Assembly: GCF_014268505.2 (NCBI RefSeq)
Contig: NZ_JABWQP020000005.1
Location: forward strand, 62,001 to 126,000
DNA length: 64,000 bases
Direction of reading: 5' to 3'
Source: Pseudomonas khorasanensis
Lineage (GTDB): Bacteria; Pseudomonadota; Gammaproteobacteria; Pseudomonadales; Pseudomonadaceae
Shown here: piece by piece, positions 45,796-54,115 of the stretch
Numbering within the stretch: the first letter of the stretch is position 1
How the letters are laid out: every line of letters starts with the position of its first letter
Translations under genes and position numbers: made by a program
Notes under the pieces: model-generated
The model's database searches: none
What the model saw: the letters and a program-made list of their open reading frames with translations, nothing else
Told to the model about the DNA's origin: nothing

Positions 45796-45820
45796 GGGTG
45801 GACAAGAAAGACAGCCACCC
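45796..45820. promoter_or_regulatory. Dyad upstream of cstA, possible operator
   Basis: GGGTGG and CCACCC separated by 13 bases, 17-41 bases before the cstA ATG. A possible activator or repressor site; low certainty. Confidence 0.3.
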
Positions 45821-45939
45821 CGAGTTTAGCGCTTACGGCGCCAAAGGCCATACCCCGACATTGGTCTATTCGGCCCGCCTGCGCTGGCACGCTTGAACAA
45901 TGCGGGTCTATAGTCAGCGAACCTTCGGAGGATTGCGCC

Positions 45940-46308
45940 ATGAGCGAGCACCCAGACAATCGTCGCCGCTTTAAACGTATCGAGTTCGATGCCAAAACCG
46001 AGCTGAGGCAGGGCGAGTACATCTGGCAGGTGAAGCTGATCGACCTGTCGCTCAAAGGGTTGTTGGTCGAGCGACCGGAGCCTTGGCTGGGGGATAAGCA
46101 GAAGGATTTTTTTGTCGATATTCAGTTGAGCAAAGACGTCGATATCGAGATGGAAGTGCACCTGACTCACGAAGAGAAAGGCCATCTGGGCTTTGTCTGC
46201 AAACATATCAGCCTGGAATCTATCCAGCAGTTGCGACGGTTGATCGAGCTGAATCTGGCGGATGAGGCCGAGCTGGAGCGCGAGCTGGCGGCGCTGATCG
46301 AAATCTAG
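45940..46308 (+). CDS. mapZ: PilZ-domain c-di-GMP adaptor, MapZ-like
   Basis: 122 residues, single PilZ domain. The c-di-GMP motifs are RRRFKR at residues 8-13 and DLSLKG around 38-43. CGGAGG precedes the ATG at 45940; the longer frame is rejected. Sequence and position beside radA match PA4608 (MapZ), which binds the chemotaxis methyltransferase CheR1 and alters flagellar switching at high c-di-GMP. Role here by homology only. Confidence 0.88.
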   Translation: MSEHPDNRRRFKRIEFDAKTELRQGEYIWQVKLIDLSLKGLLVERPEPWLGDKQKDFFVDIQLSKDVDIEMEVHLTHEEKGHLGFVCKHISLESIQQLRRLIELNLADEAELERELAALIEI

Positions 46309-46327
46309 CCATCACCACGAAACCTCT

Positions 46328-46415
46328 GTGGGAGCGTGCCTGCTCGCGAAGACGGTTTATCACCGTGCAATCATGCCGACTGACACGGCCTCTTCGCGAG
46401 CAGACTCGCTCCCAC
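46328..46415. repeat. REP doublet (REPIN), 88 bp
   Basis: Facing REP copies between convergent mapZ and radA; each arm carries one substitution (GCGTGCC, CAGACTCG). Confidence 0.9.
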
Positions 46416-46425
46416 AGGTTCAGCG

Positions 46426-47793
46426 TTACTCAAACAATGCGTCGAGAGCCTGTTCGAGGCGGGTGACGGCGATGATCTGCAAGCCCGGCGGCGATTCCTT
46501 CGGCGCGTTGCCCTTCGGCACGATCGCGCGCTTGAAGCCGTGCTTGGCCGCTTCCTTCAAACGCTCCTGACCGCTCGGCACCGGGCGCACTTCGCCGGAC
46601 AACCCGACTTCGCCGAAGACCAGCAAGTCATGTGGCAGCGGTCGATTGCGCAAACTGGACATCACCGCCGCCATCAGCGCCAGATCGGACGCTGTCTCCA
46701 GCACCTTCACCCCGCCGACGACGTTGAGGAATACATCCTGATCGTGGGTCGGGATGCCGCCGTGTCGGTGCAGAACCGCGAGCAACATTGCCAGACGGTT
46801 CTGATCCAGACCCAGCGTCACGCGACGCGGGTTGGCCAGGTGGCTGTCATCGACCAACGCCTGCACCTCGACCAGCATTGGGCGGGTGCCTTCCCACGTC
46901 GCCATCACCACACTGCCCGGGACTTCTTCCTGAGCACGCGTGAGAAAAATCGCCGAGGGATTGGAGACTTCTTTCAAGCCCTTGTCGGTCATGCCGAACA
47001 CACCCAGCTCGTTGACCGCGCCAAATCGGTTTTTAACCGCGCGAAGAAGACGCAAGCGACCATCGGACTCGCCTTCAAAATACAGCACGGTGTCGACCAT
47101 GTGCTCGAGCACGCGCGGCCCGGCCAGCGCGCCTTCCTTGGTGACGTGGCCGACGAGGAAAATCGCCGTGCCGCTCTGCTTGGCGTAACGCACCAGCAGC
47201 GCCGCACTCTCGCGCACCTGGGACACGCCACCGGGTGCCGATTGCAGTTGTTCGGTAAAAATCGTCTGGATCGAGTCGATCACCATCACCTTCGGCTTTT
47301 CCTGTCGGGCGGTGGCGATGATTGTTTCGATGCAGGTTTCGGTCATCACCCGCAGTTGATCCTGTGGCAGCCCCAGACGGCGCGCGCGCATCGCCACTTG
47401 CTGTTGGGATTCTTCACCGGTGACGTACAACGCCGGCATGCTCTTGGCCAGGTTGCACAGGGTCTGCAGCAAAATCGTCGATTTGCCGATGCCCGGGTCG
47501 CCGCCGATCAGCACGACAGAGCCATCGACCAGGCCGCCGCCAAGCACACGGTCCAGCTCGCCGGAGGCGGTGGAGAATCGTGGAATTTCTTCAATGCTGA
47601 CTTCGGCCAGCGTCTTGATCTGCGCCTGCTGCCCCGCCCAACCGGTGCGGCCGGTGGGCGCCGTGGCGCCGCCGCTTTCAATCATGGTTTCGGTGAGCGT
47701 ATTCCAGGCACCGCATTCGCCACACTGGCCGGCCCACTTGGGAAAGGTTGCGCCGCACTCGGTGCAGCCGTACATGCGCTTGGCCTTGGCCAT
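46426..47793 (-). CDS. radA: DNA repair protein RadA (Sms)
   Basis: Hexameric helicase promoting branch migration in recombination. 455 residues. N-terminal C4 zinc finger (YGCTECGATFPKWAGQCGEC), Walker A GGDPGIGKSTILLQ, RadA motif KNRFGAVNELGVF, and a C-terminal Lon-like fold (GGVKVLETASDLALMAAVMSS). ATG at 47793; a GTG or other start further upstream is not needed. Confidence 0.97.
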   Translation of the reverse strand: MAKAKRMYGCTECGATFPKWAGQCGECGAWNTLTETMIESGGATAPTGRTGWAGQQAQIKTLAEVSIEEIPRFSTASGELDRVLGGGLVDGSVVLIGGDPGIGKSTILLQTLCNLAKSMPALYVTGEESQQQVAMRARRLGLPQDQLRVMTETCIETIIATARQEKPKVMVIDSIQTIFTEQLQSAPGGVSQVRESAALLVRYAKQSGTAIFLVGHVTKEGALAGPRVLEHMVDTVLYFEGESDGRLRLLRAVKNRFGAVNELGVFGMTDKGLKEVSNPSAIFLTRAQEEVPGSVVMATWEGTRPMLVEVQALVDDSHLANPRRVTLGLDQNRLAMLLAVLHRHGGIPTHDQDVFLNVVGGVKVLETASDLALMAAVMSSLRNRPLPHDLLVFGEVGLSGEVRPVPSGQERLKEAAKHGFKRAIVPKGNAPKESPPGLQIIAVTRLEQALDALFE

Positions 47794-47835
47794 CAGAACC
47801 CCCGACAAAAGACGCGATGATAACGCACGCGCCGA

Positions 47836-48378
47836 TCAACGCGGCGCAGCCGTGCGGATTTCGCCGCTGGCCAGACGCGCGGCACTGTTACCCAGAGGAT
47901 CCTCGGCGTTGAGATCGGCGCCCTTGGCTTGCAAGGCGTCGAGCAGTTCCAGACGTTTGAACAGCCCAGCGTACATCGCCGCCGTTTGCCCGGCGCCGTT
48001 ACGTTGGTCGGGGCTGCAATCGGTGGCCATCAAGCGCTTCGCGATTTGCAATTCGCCTTTGAATATCGCGCCCATCAGCGCCGTATTGCCGCGTTGATCC
48101 TGAGCACAGGCATCGGCCCCGGCGGCGAGCAGGCGTTCAACCGCCGGCGCCTGACCGTGATAGGCCGCGAGAATCAGCGCCGTGTAGCCCTTGCTGTCGC
48201 GGGTATCGAGGGAATAGCCGGATTCGATAAACGTTTCAAGCATCGGCACATCCCCCCGGCGTGCCGCGTCGAAGTAGTAATCCTCCAACTGCGCCTTGAT
48301 CGCGTCTGGGTTTTGCTCGACCGGCGCCGCCCACGCCGCGAACGACAGGCAGCCCAGTAATAAAAGAAACATCCGCAT
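47836..48378 (-). CDS. ankB: Ankyrin-repeat periplasmic protein AnkB
   Basis: 180 residues: signal peptide MRMFLLLLGCLSFAAWA, then four to five ankyrin repeats (AARRGDVPMLETFIESGYSL, KGYTALILAAYHGQAPAVERLLAAGAD, RGNTALMGAIFKGELQIAKRLM, AGQTAAMYAGLFKRLELLDALQAKGADLN). ATG at 48378 with GGGAG upstream. Directly follows katB; in P. aeruginosa ankB next to katB is needed for full catalase activity and peroxide protection. Confidence 0.9.
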   Translation of the reverse strand: MRMFLLLLGCLSFAAWAAPVEQNPDAIKAQLEDYYFDAARRGDVPMLETFIESGYSLDTRDSKGYTALILAAYHGQAPAVERLLAAGADACAQDQRGNTALMGAIFKGELQIAKRLMATDCSPDQRNGAGQTAAMYAGLFKRLELLDALQAKGADLNAEDPLGNSAARLASGEIRTAAPR

Positions 48379-48437
48379 CAGCAGTCTCCCCGCACGCACG
48401 CGAGGACCGACTGGCCCTCGCGTGCGCCGCATCGATA

Positions 48438-49979
48438 TCAGTCGACCAGTTTGGCGGCGAGTGCCTTGACCCGGCTCAGGTCGCCCTTGGCCACTTCGGT
48501 CACACCACTGCCGTATTCAGGATCGGCTTTGTAGAGGAAGGACAGGATGATGTGCTTGCTCACGTCATCGGTGGTGGCAAGCGAGCCGCCGAAGCTGTCG
48601 ATCAGGTCACGGCGTTCCTGCTGGCTATACGAGCGATACAGATCACCGGCCTGCTTGAAGTTCTGCTCACGCTGAATCTTCGCCTGCTGGGTGCTGCCCG
48701 ACAGGGCCGACTGGCTGTAACGCGCCGCTGGGGTTTCTTCACGCGGCTGCAGGCGACTCGGCTGATAGTTGACGCCGGACTGGCTCGCACCGAAATTCAT
48801 CGCGCCATCCTGATTGCCATTGTTCACCGCTGTTTTCGGCGCGTTGATCGGCAATTGCAAAGCATTGGCCCCCAGGCGATACATTTGCGTATCGGCATAG
48901 GAGAACACTCGACCCTGCAACAAACGATCTTCCGAAGGTTCGATACCGGGAACTACGTTGGCGGGCGCCATGGCCACTTGTTCGGTTTCCTGGAAGACAT
49001 TTGCCGGATTGCGGTTCAAAACCATTTGTCCAACTTTGCGCTCTGGAATACCTGGCCAGATCTTGGTTGCATCCAATGGATCGAAATCAAACTTGGACAA
49101 ATCTTGCGGTTTGAGAACTTGCACGTACAAGTCCCACTTCGGGAAATTGCCTTTATTGATATTGCTGACCAAGTCATTGGTCATATGACTGTAATCCTGC
49201 CCTTGAACTTCGCCGACCTGTTTCGGTGTCAGGTTTTTGATGCCTTGTAGACTTTTCCAGTGGAACTTCACGTAGTGAACTTCATTCTTCGCGTTGATCA
49301 GCTTATAGGCATGAACGCCATTACCGTCCATTTCGCGATAGCTGGCCGGCGTGCCGGAGTTGGAATACAACTCGGTCAGCGTACGGGTGGCTTCCGGTAC
49401 ATGAGAGAAGAAATCGAACCGACGCGAATCGTCGTCGAGGTTGGTGCGCGGATCGGGTTTGAAGGCGTGCACCATGTCCGGGAATTTGATCGCATCGCGG
49501 ATGAAGAACGTCGGAAAGTTGTTGCCGACCAGGTCCCAGTTGCCGTCAGCGGTGTAGAACTTCGTGGCGAAGCCGCGCGGGTCACGCAGGGTCTCCGGGG
49601 AATGATTGCCGTGGACGACCGCCGAGAAACGTACAAACACCGGCGTGCTCTGGCCTGCGGCAAAGACCTTGGCCTTGGTCAAATCGCTGAGGTCATTGCT
49701 CACCGTGAAGGTGCCGTGGGCGCCGGTGCCGCGTGCATGCACGACGCGCTCGGGAATGCGTTCACGATCGAAACGCTGCAGCTTCTGAATCAGTTGTACA
49801 TCCTGCAGGAGCACCGGACCGTTGGCGCCTGCCGTTTGCGAGTTCTGATTGTCACCGACCGCAGCGCCGTTATCGCGGGTCAAGGGGGCGGCGTTGACGG
49901 TGAAAGAGAGCAGGCTGGCAGCGACGACACCGAGCGTGCAGCGATGGGGAAAAGCCCCCAATCCAAATGTGGAAGTCAT
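48438..49979 (-). CDS. katB: Periplasmic catalase KatB
   Basis: Monofunctional heme catalase, 513 residues, with a signal peptide (ending LLSFTVNA|APL) so exported, as in P. aeruginosa KatB. Distal His in RVVHARGTGAHG, Asn in NWDLVGNNFPTFFIRD, proximal heme Tyr in RVFSYADTQMYRLG. ATG at 49979 after AGAGGAAC. 59 bases before ankB. The paired PA4613 gene is controlled by OxyR; the 286-base upstream space has fragments resembling OxyR half-sites (ATAG, CTAT near 50147) but no convincing full site. Confidence 0.95.
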   Translation of the reverse strand: MTSTFGLGAFPHRCTLGVVAASLLSFTVNAAPLTRDNGAAVGDNQNSQTAGANGPVLLQDVQLIQKLQRFDRERIPERVVHARGTGAHGTFTVSNDLSDLTKAKVFAAGQSTPVFVRFSAVVHGNHSPETLRDPRGFATKFYTADGNWDLVGNNFPTFFIRDAIKFPDMVHAFKPDPRTNLDDDSRRFDFFSHVPEATRTLTELYSNSGTPASYREMDGNGVHAYKLINAKNEVHYVKFHWKSLQGIKNLTPKQVGEVQGQDYSHMTNDLVSNINKGNFPKWDLYVQVLKPQDLSKFDFDPLDATKIWPGIPERKVGQMVLNRNPANVFQETEQVAMAPANVVPGIEPSEDRLLQGRVFSYADTQMYRLGANALQLPINAPKTAVNNGNQDGAMNFGASQSGVNYQPSRLQPREETPAARYSQSALSGSTQQAKIQREQNFKQAGDLYRSYSQQERRDLIDSFGGSLATTDDVSKHIILSFLYKADPEYGSGVTEVAKGDLSRVKALAAKLVD

Positions 49980-50265
49980 GTCAGGTTCCTCTGGTTTTGT
50001 TGAGCGCATCCAGGTGCGCTTCACCAAGGCTAGAGGCCTGTGCCGCCGAACATAAATAGAAAGAACATAACACCATGATTGAAGAAATTAGCTTCCCACT
50101 CAGCGAGTTAGGGGGTATTTCGCGCGCGATTGGTGGCATTTTGCAAACTATTCGAAAATTCATGTGTCGATAAAAAATCAGCATTGTAAGAAGGTGTTTC
50201 GCGCAGGACGCGTTTCGCTGATTTACACTGCCTACACCAAACTCATCTGTAACAAGGAAATAACT

Positions 50266-50679
50266 ATGGGCGTGCTTAGCGAGTTCAAGGCCTTCGCGGT
50301 CAAAGGCAATGTGGTCGACATGGCCGTCGGTATCATCATCGGCGCGGCGTTCGGAAAGATCGTTTCGTCGTTTGTCGGCGACGTGATCATGCCGCCGATT
50401 GGCCTGCTGATCGGCGGGGTGGACTTCAGTGACCTGGCCGTCACGCTCAAGGCCGCCCAGGGCGATGCGCCTGCCGTGGTGCTGGCCTACGGCAAATTTC
50501 TGCAGACTGTGCTGGATTTCATGATCGTCGCGTTCGCGATCTTCATGGGCGTCAAGGCCATCAACCGCCTCAAGCGCGAAGAGGCCGTGGCGCCGACCGC
50601 GCCGCCGATCCCGAGCAAGGAAGAGCAACTGCTGGGCGAAATCCGCGACCTGCTCAAGGCGCAGAACAATCAGCCCTGA
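50266..50679 (+). CDS. mscL: Large-conductance mechanosensitive channel
   Basis: 137 residues: [40 protein letters not shown] is the first helix region (residues about 7-46), second helix [25 protein letters not shown], and the C-terminal helix [19 protein letters not shown] at 50266 with AAGGAA upstream; the longer frame is not used. Divergent from katB, own terminator. Confidence 0.97.
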   Translation: MGVLSEFKAFAVKGNVVDMAVGIIIGAAFGKIVSSFVGDVIMPPIGLLIGGVDFSDLAVTLKAAQGDAPAVVLAYGKFLQTVLDFMIVAFAIFMGVKAINRLKREEAVAPTAPPIPSKEEQLLGEIRDLLKAQNNQP

Positions 50680-50700
50680 GGACACGCCTCAGAATAAAGA

Positions 50701-50725
50701 ACGGCACCCACGGGTGCCGTTTTTC
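50701..50725 (+). terminator. Terminator of mscL
   Basis: ACGGCACC / GGTGCCGT stem, CACG loop, TTTTTC tail, between the convergent mscL and fpr genes. Confidence 0.88.
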
Positions 50726-50726
50726 A

Positions 50727-51503
50727 TTACCAGTAATTCTCCACAGCGACCTGTCCGGGGCGGCGCGTAAGGCTGAGGCGCATGTCGCGCTCTTTCAGCA
50801 AGGCGCGGGTGTCGTCGATCATCTGCGGATTCCCGCACAGCATGACCCGCGAATGCTCTGCCGACAGTTCTACACCGGCCGCGCGCTCCAGTTCGCCGTT
50901 TTCGATCAGCGTCGTAATGCGTCCCTGCAGCGCGCCGGGATGCATCTCACGCGTCACCGTCGGGATGAACTGGAGTTTGTGGACATGCTCACTCAAGTAT
51001 TCGCGTTGCGCCAAATCGGCGATGAGCTCCTGATACGCCAGCTCCCGCGCTTCGCGCACGCTGTAAACCAGAATGATGCGATCGAATTTCTCCCAGACTT
51101 CAAAGTCCTGAAGGATCGACAGAAACGGCGCAACCCCCGTGCCTGTGGACAACAGCCACAGATCTCGACCATCGACAAAGCGATCCAGGGTCAGATAGCC
51201 AAAGGCCTGGCGCTCCACCATCAAGGTATCGCCAATCGTTAGCCGGCTCAGCTCACTGGTGAACTCGCCATCCGGCACCACGATGGAAAAGAATTCGAGA
51301 AACTCGTCGAACGGTGAAGACACCATCGAATAGGCGCGCCACACGGTACTGCCATCAGGCTTGGTGACGCCAAGGCGGGCGAACTGCCCGGCGCGGAAAC
51401 GGAAACCGGGATCACGGCTGGTTCGCAACGTGAACAGATTCGGGGTCAACGGTTGTACATCGAGCAAGGTCTGAGTGGTGTATTTCTCTGTACTGGCGGT
51501 CAT
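50727..51503 (-). CDS. fpr: Ferredoxin/flavodoxin-NADP reductase
   Basis: 258 residues, FAD enzyme of the bacterial Fpr class. FAD-binding RAYSMVSSP, NADP segments LLSTGTGVAPFLSIL and VMLCGNPQMIDDTRALL, ending VAVENYW with an aromatic C-terminus. ATG at 51503 after GGGAG. The C-terminus and sequence differ from the other Fpr (PA3397 type) I remember, so this is probably the second paralogue (FprB-like). May supply electrons for redox stress or Fe-S repair. Divergent from the LuxR gene. Confidence 0.9.
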   Translation of the reverse strand: MTASTEKYTTQTLLDVQPLTPNLFTLRTSRDPGFRFRAGQFARLGVTKPDGSTVWRAYSMVSSPFDEFLEFFSIVVPDGEFTSELSRLTIGDTLMVERQAFGYLTLDRFVDGRDLWLLSTGTGVAPFLSILQDFEVWEKFDRIILVYSVREARELAYQELIADLAQREYLSEHVHKLQFIPTVTREMHPGALQGRITTLIENGELERAAGVELSAEHSRVMLCGNPQMIDDTRALLKERDMRLSLTRRPGQVAVENYW

Positions 51504-51672
51504 GAGGCACTCCCTGAAACGATTGCCCACAGTGTCCCGCAAAATCGCTCCATCAAACACCGACAGTTGGTAGTGTTATTGAGCCATACATCGCTCGCCG
51601 TTACGGATTAGAGCAATAACTTCAGAACAGTTGATAATTACTACTTCCGTTACTGCTAAGACCGCTTTATGT

Positions 51673-51688
51673 AAATACGGGCGTATTT
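51673..51688. promoter_or_regulatory. Palindrome upstream of LuxR solo (I)
   Basis: AAATACGGGCGTATTT, a perfect 7-bp dyad around GG, in an A/T-rich spacer between fpr and the LuxR gene. Confidence 0.45.
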
Positions 51689-51713
51689 AATCTCTAAAAA
51701 ATGTAAGCGCAGC

Positions 51714-51729
51714 GTAGGAAACATCCTAC
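51714..51729. promoter_or_regulatory. Palindrome upstream of LuxR solo (II)
   Basis: GTAGGAAACATCCTAC, a perfect 6-bp dyad with 4-base spacer, 65 bases before the LuxR start codon. Candidate operator for the LuxR protein itself. Confidence 0.5.
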
Positions 51730-51794
51730 ACTCTGCTTCGTGTCGGACGACTTGGATCCACTTTGCGTACCGATATTAGAAGAGGCAATTTGTT

Positions 51795-52505
51795 ATGGAA
51801 GCGTGGAAGGAATCACAGTTGAAACAGCTGGCGCTTGCCAAGGGTATGGAAACCGCCTACCCGATGTTGCTGAGCTTCGCTGAAAATCTTGGTTTTAATT
51901 ATTGTGGAATAGCGGTGACCCAGCCGCACTTTGAAAAGGCGATCCTCCCCCTGCAAATCAACAATTACCCTGAAAACTGGAACGCCCAATATGAGGAAGA
52001 GAACTACGAAAGTATTGACCCGGTAAAAGCACATTGTCTCAACTCGGTATTGCCGATTCTGTGGGAGCAAAACGTGTTCACCAAAACGACGGAGATATGG
52101 CAGGCACTGAAGGAAAACCAAATGCAGCATGGCTGGTCTCAGGCCTACCATCACGAGAAGAGCGGCTTGCGCAGCATCATCAGCCTGGCCCGTAAAAACT
52201 GCTCGATCAGCCCGCTCGAACTGTACGAGCATTATGGTTATATCTTTTACGCTGCCTGTCTTTTTTGCGAGCTGTACGTGCGGTCCACGCCCATGCTGGC
52301 CAAAACCGGTCAGCCACGCCTGTCGCCTCGAGAACTGGAGGTTCTGCAGCTGTCCGCGAAGGGCAAGACTGCGTATGAGATTTCGAGAATTCTCAGCCTG
52401 AGCGAACGAACCGTGAATTATCACGTGCAAAACGTGATCGAGAAATTCAATGTCTGCAACAAGATTTCCGCGGTGATCGCGGCGTCACGGGCCGGGCTTA
52501 TCTGA
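51795..52505 (+). CDS. LuxR family regulator with autoinducer-binding domain (LuxR solo)
   Basis: 236 residues. The acyl-homoserine-lactone binding domain keeps all six residues usually invariant in true AHL receptors (by alignment with TraR): W62, Y66, D75, P76, W90 and G124. The C-terminal LuxR helix-turn-helix (SPRELEVLQLSAKGKTAYEISR, ERTVNYHVQNVIEKF) keeps E180, L184 and G190. AGAAGAGG precedes the ATG. No LuxI synthase lies in the window, so it may respond to a distant synthase or foreign signals. Codon use and base composition look less GC-rich than neighbours, hinting at transfer. Confidence 0.92.
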   Translation: MEAWKESQLKQLALAKGMETAYPMLLSFAENLGFNYCGIAVTQPHFEKAILPLQINNYPENWNAQYEEENYESIDPVKAHCLNSVLPILWEQNVFTKTTEIWQALKENQMQHGWSQAYHHEKSGLRSIISLARKNCSISPLELYEHYGYIFYAACLFCELYVRSTPMLAKTGQPRLSPRELEVLQLSAKGKTAYEISRILSLSERTVNYHVQNVIEKFNVCNKISAVIAASRAGLI

Positions 52506-52683
52506 GTAACCGCCCCTTGCGCCCCGATTAAATCCGGCGAGTATTTCCTCTTGAAAAAACGTACCATTCAGGGCTTCTCCGAGTGATGACGCAAACCACC
52601 TGCATCGCAGTCCACTCGGTCGGATCCCGTCGCACCGCACACTGGCAACGGGACGCCCGCCGATTATCCTGAGTCCCCGTCCC

Positions 52684-53808
52684 ATGCCCTTGCTCCATAC
52701 GCCTTTCGCCGAACTTGATCTGATACGCCAACCCGAACAGCAGAACGAACCGCTGCAAGCGTTCGACGCGGCAGACGAATACCTGCTCAACCATATGGCG
52801 GCCCAAAATCCGGCAAGCGGTTCACGCGTGCTGGTGCTCAATGACAGCTTCGGTGCACTGGCGATCAGCCTGCTGGGCAAAGTTGACGTCAGCAGCAGCG
52901 GCGATTCGTTTCTGGGTTTCGCCGGGCTGGAAAAGAACTTGCTGCGCAATGGGCATGCATTCGATGCGATTCGCCCGACACCCGCCAGCGAGCCTTTGAT
53001 CGGACCGTTCGACTGTGTCCTGATCCGCGTGCCGAAAACCCTGGCGTTGCTGGAAGAACAATTGATCCGTCTGCAAGGGCAACTTGCCCCTGGCGCGCAA
53101 GTCGTGGCGGCCGCCATGGTCAAACATCTGCCACGTGCTGCCGGCGATCTGATGGAGCGCTACATCGGTCCGGTGCACGCTTCGCTGGCGGTAAAAAAGG
53201 CCCGGCTGCTGATCGCCACGCCAGAAGCGAAAGCCCCCGCCGCTTCGCCCTACCCTACGCGCTATCGTCTCGACGAGCCGGCCATCGAATTGCTCAATCA
53301 CGCCAACGTGTTCTGCCGCGAAGGTCTGGACATCGGCACCCGGGCATTCCTGCCGCACCTGCCGAAAAATCTTGGGCATGCGCGGGTTGCCGACCTCGGT
53401 TGTGGCAACGGCGTGCTGGCGATTGCCAGCGCGCTGGAAAATCCGGACGCGCATTACACACTGGTGGATGAATCATTCATGGCGGTGCAATCGGCTGCCG
53501 AGAACTGGTGCGCCACATTGGGTAATCGTGAAGCTGTCGTGCGCGCAGGTGATGGCCTGGCCGGACAGGAACCGCAGTCGCTCGACGTTGTGTTGTGCAA
53601 TCCGCCCTTTCATCAGCAGCAGGTGGTCGGAGATTTCCTCGCCTGGCGGATGTTCCAGCAGGCCCGCGAAGCACTGGTCGTCGGCGGCGCGTTGTACATC
53701 GTCGGCAATCGTCACCTGGGCTATCACAGCAAACTGGCGCGATTGTTCCGAGGCGTCGAGCAAGTAGCGGCGACGCCGAAATTCGTCATCCTCAAGGCTC
53801 GCAAGTAA
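52684..53808 (+). CDS. rlmG: 23S rRNA (guanine1835-N2)-methyltransferase RlmG
   Basis: 374 residues with a degenerate N-terminal and an active C-terminal methyltransferase domain: ARVADLGCGNGVLAIASAL (SAM site, about residue 237) and LDVVLCNPPFHQQQVV (NPPF catalytic motif). RlmG/RsmC family; sequence fits RlmG better. ATG at 52684 without a clear Shine-Dalgarno. Convergent with the cio cluster. Confidence 0.93.
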   Translation: MPLLHTPFAELDLIRQPEQQNEPLQAFDAADEYLLNHMAAQNPASGSRVLVLNDSFGALAISLLGKVDVSSSGDSFLGFAGLEKNLLRNGHAFDAIRPTPASEPLIGPFDCVLIRVPKTLALLEEQLIRLQGQLAPGAQVVAAAMVKHLPRAAGDLMERYIGPVHASLAVKKARLLIATPEAKAPAASPYPTRYRLDEPAIELLNHANVFCREGLDIGTRAFLPHLPKNLGHARVADLGCGNGVLAIASALENPDAHYTLVDESFMAVQSAAENWCATLGNREAVVRAGDGLAGQEPQSLDVVLCNPPFHQQQVVGDFLAWRMFQQAREALVVGGALYIVGNRHLGYHSKLARLFRGVEQVAATPKFVILKARK

Positions 53809-53815
53809 ATCCAGC

Positions 53816-53844
53816 CCAAAAAAAACCCTCCGTGAGGAGGGTTG
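53816..53844 (-). terminator. Terminator of the cioAB-DUF2474 operon
   Basis: Minus-strand AACCCTCC / GGAGGGTT hairpin followed by a run of eight T; 34 bases after the DUF2474 stop. May also serve rlmG from the other side, less well. Confidence 0.88.
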
Positions 53845-53877
53845 CAAATCCGTCCCGAAGGCGCCGGGACGGGTGAT

Positions 53878-54045
53878 TCAGTGAGTGGTCAATCCTGCCG
53901 CATTCATGAACATGCGCATCAGGGTCGCCGCGATAAACAACACACCAACGCTGCCGCCCCAGATCAGGGCCAGCCAGCCGAGCCGCTGCCACAGCGGTTT
54001 TTTTTCGGCTTCTTCAATGTCGTGCAGGGAATGTTTGCCGGTCAT
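53878..54045 (-). CDS. DUF2474 family small membrane protein of the CIO operon
   Basis: 55 residues: MTGKHSLHDIEEAEKKPLWQ, then one membrane helix RLGWLALIWGGSVGVLFIAA and TLMRMFMNAAGLTTH. This matches DUF2474, a short protein encoded after cyanide-insensitive oxidase genes, perhaps analogous to CydX. GAGGTTCAACGAAA precedes the ATG at 54045. 70 bases after cioB with a single REP copy in between, followed by the operon terminator. Confidence 0.88.
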   Translation of the reverse strand: MTGKHSLHDIEEAEKKPLWQRLGWLALIWGGSVGVLFIAATLMRMFMNAAGLTTH

Positions 54046-54090
54046 TTTCGTTGAACCTCTTCAAAATTCATGGCGCCGCTGAAGGGCGCC

Positions 54091-54113
54091 ATCGCGAGCA
54101 GGCTCGCTCCCAC
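54091..54113. repeat. Single REP copy
   Basis: ATCGCGAGCAGGCTCGCTCC between cioB and the DUF2474 gene, inside the operon. Confidence 0.85.
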
Positions 54114-54115
54114 GC

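Noticed and set aside
49980..50265. OxyR site upstream of katB
   Set aside because: Only scattered ATAG/CTAT half-sites without the right spacing; not enough to annotate.
51714..51729. Calling GTAGGAAACATCCTAC a canonical lux/las box
   Set aside because: It lacks the 20-bp CT-N12-AG layout of las/rhl boxes, so it is listed only as a palindrome.
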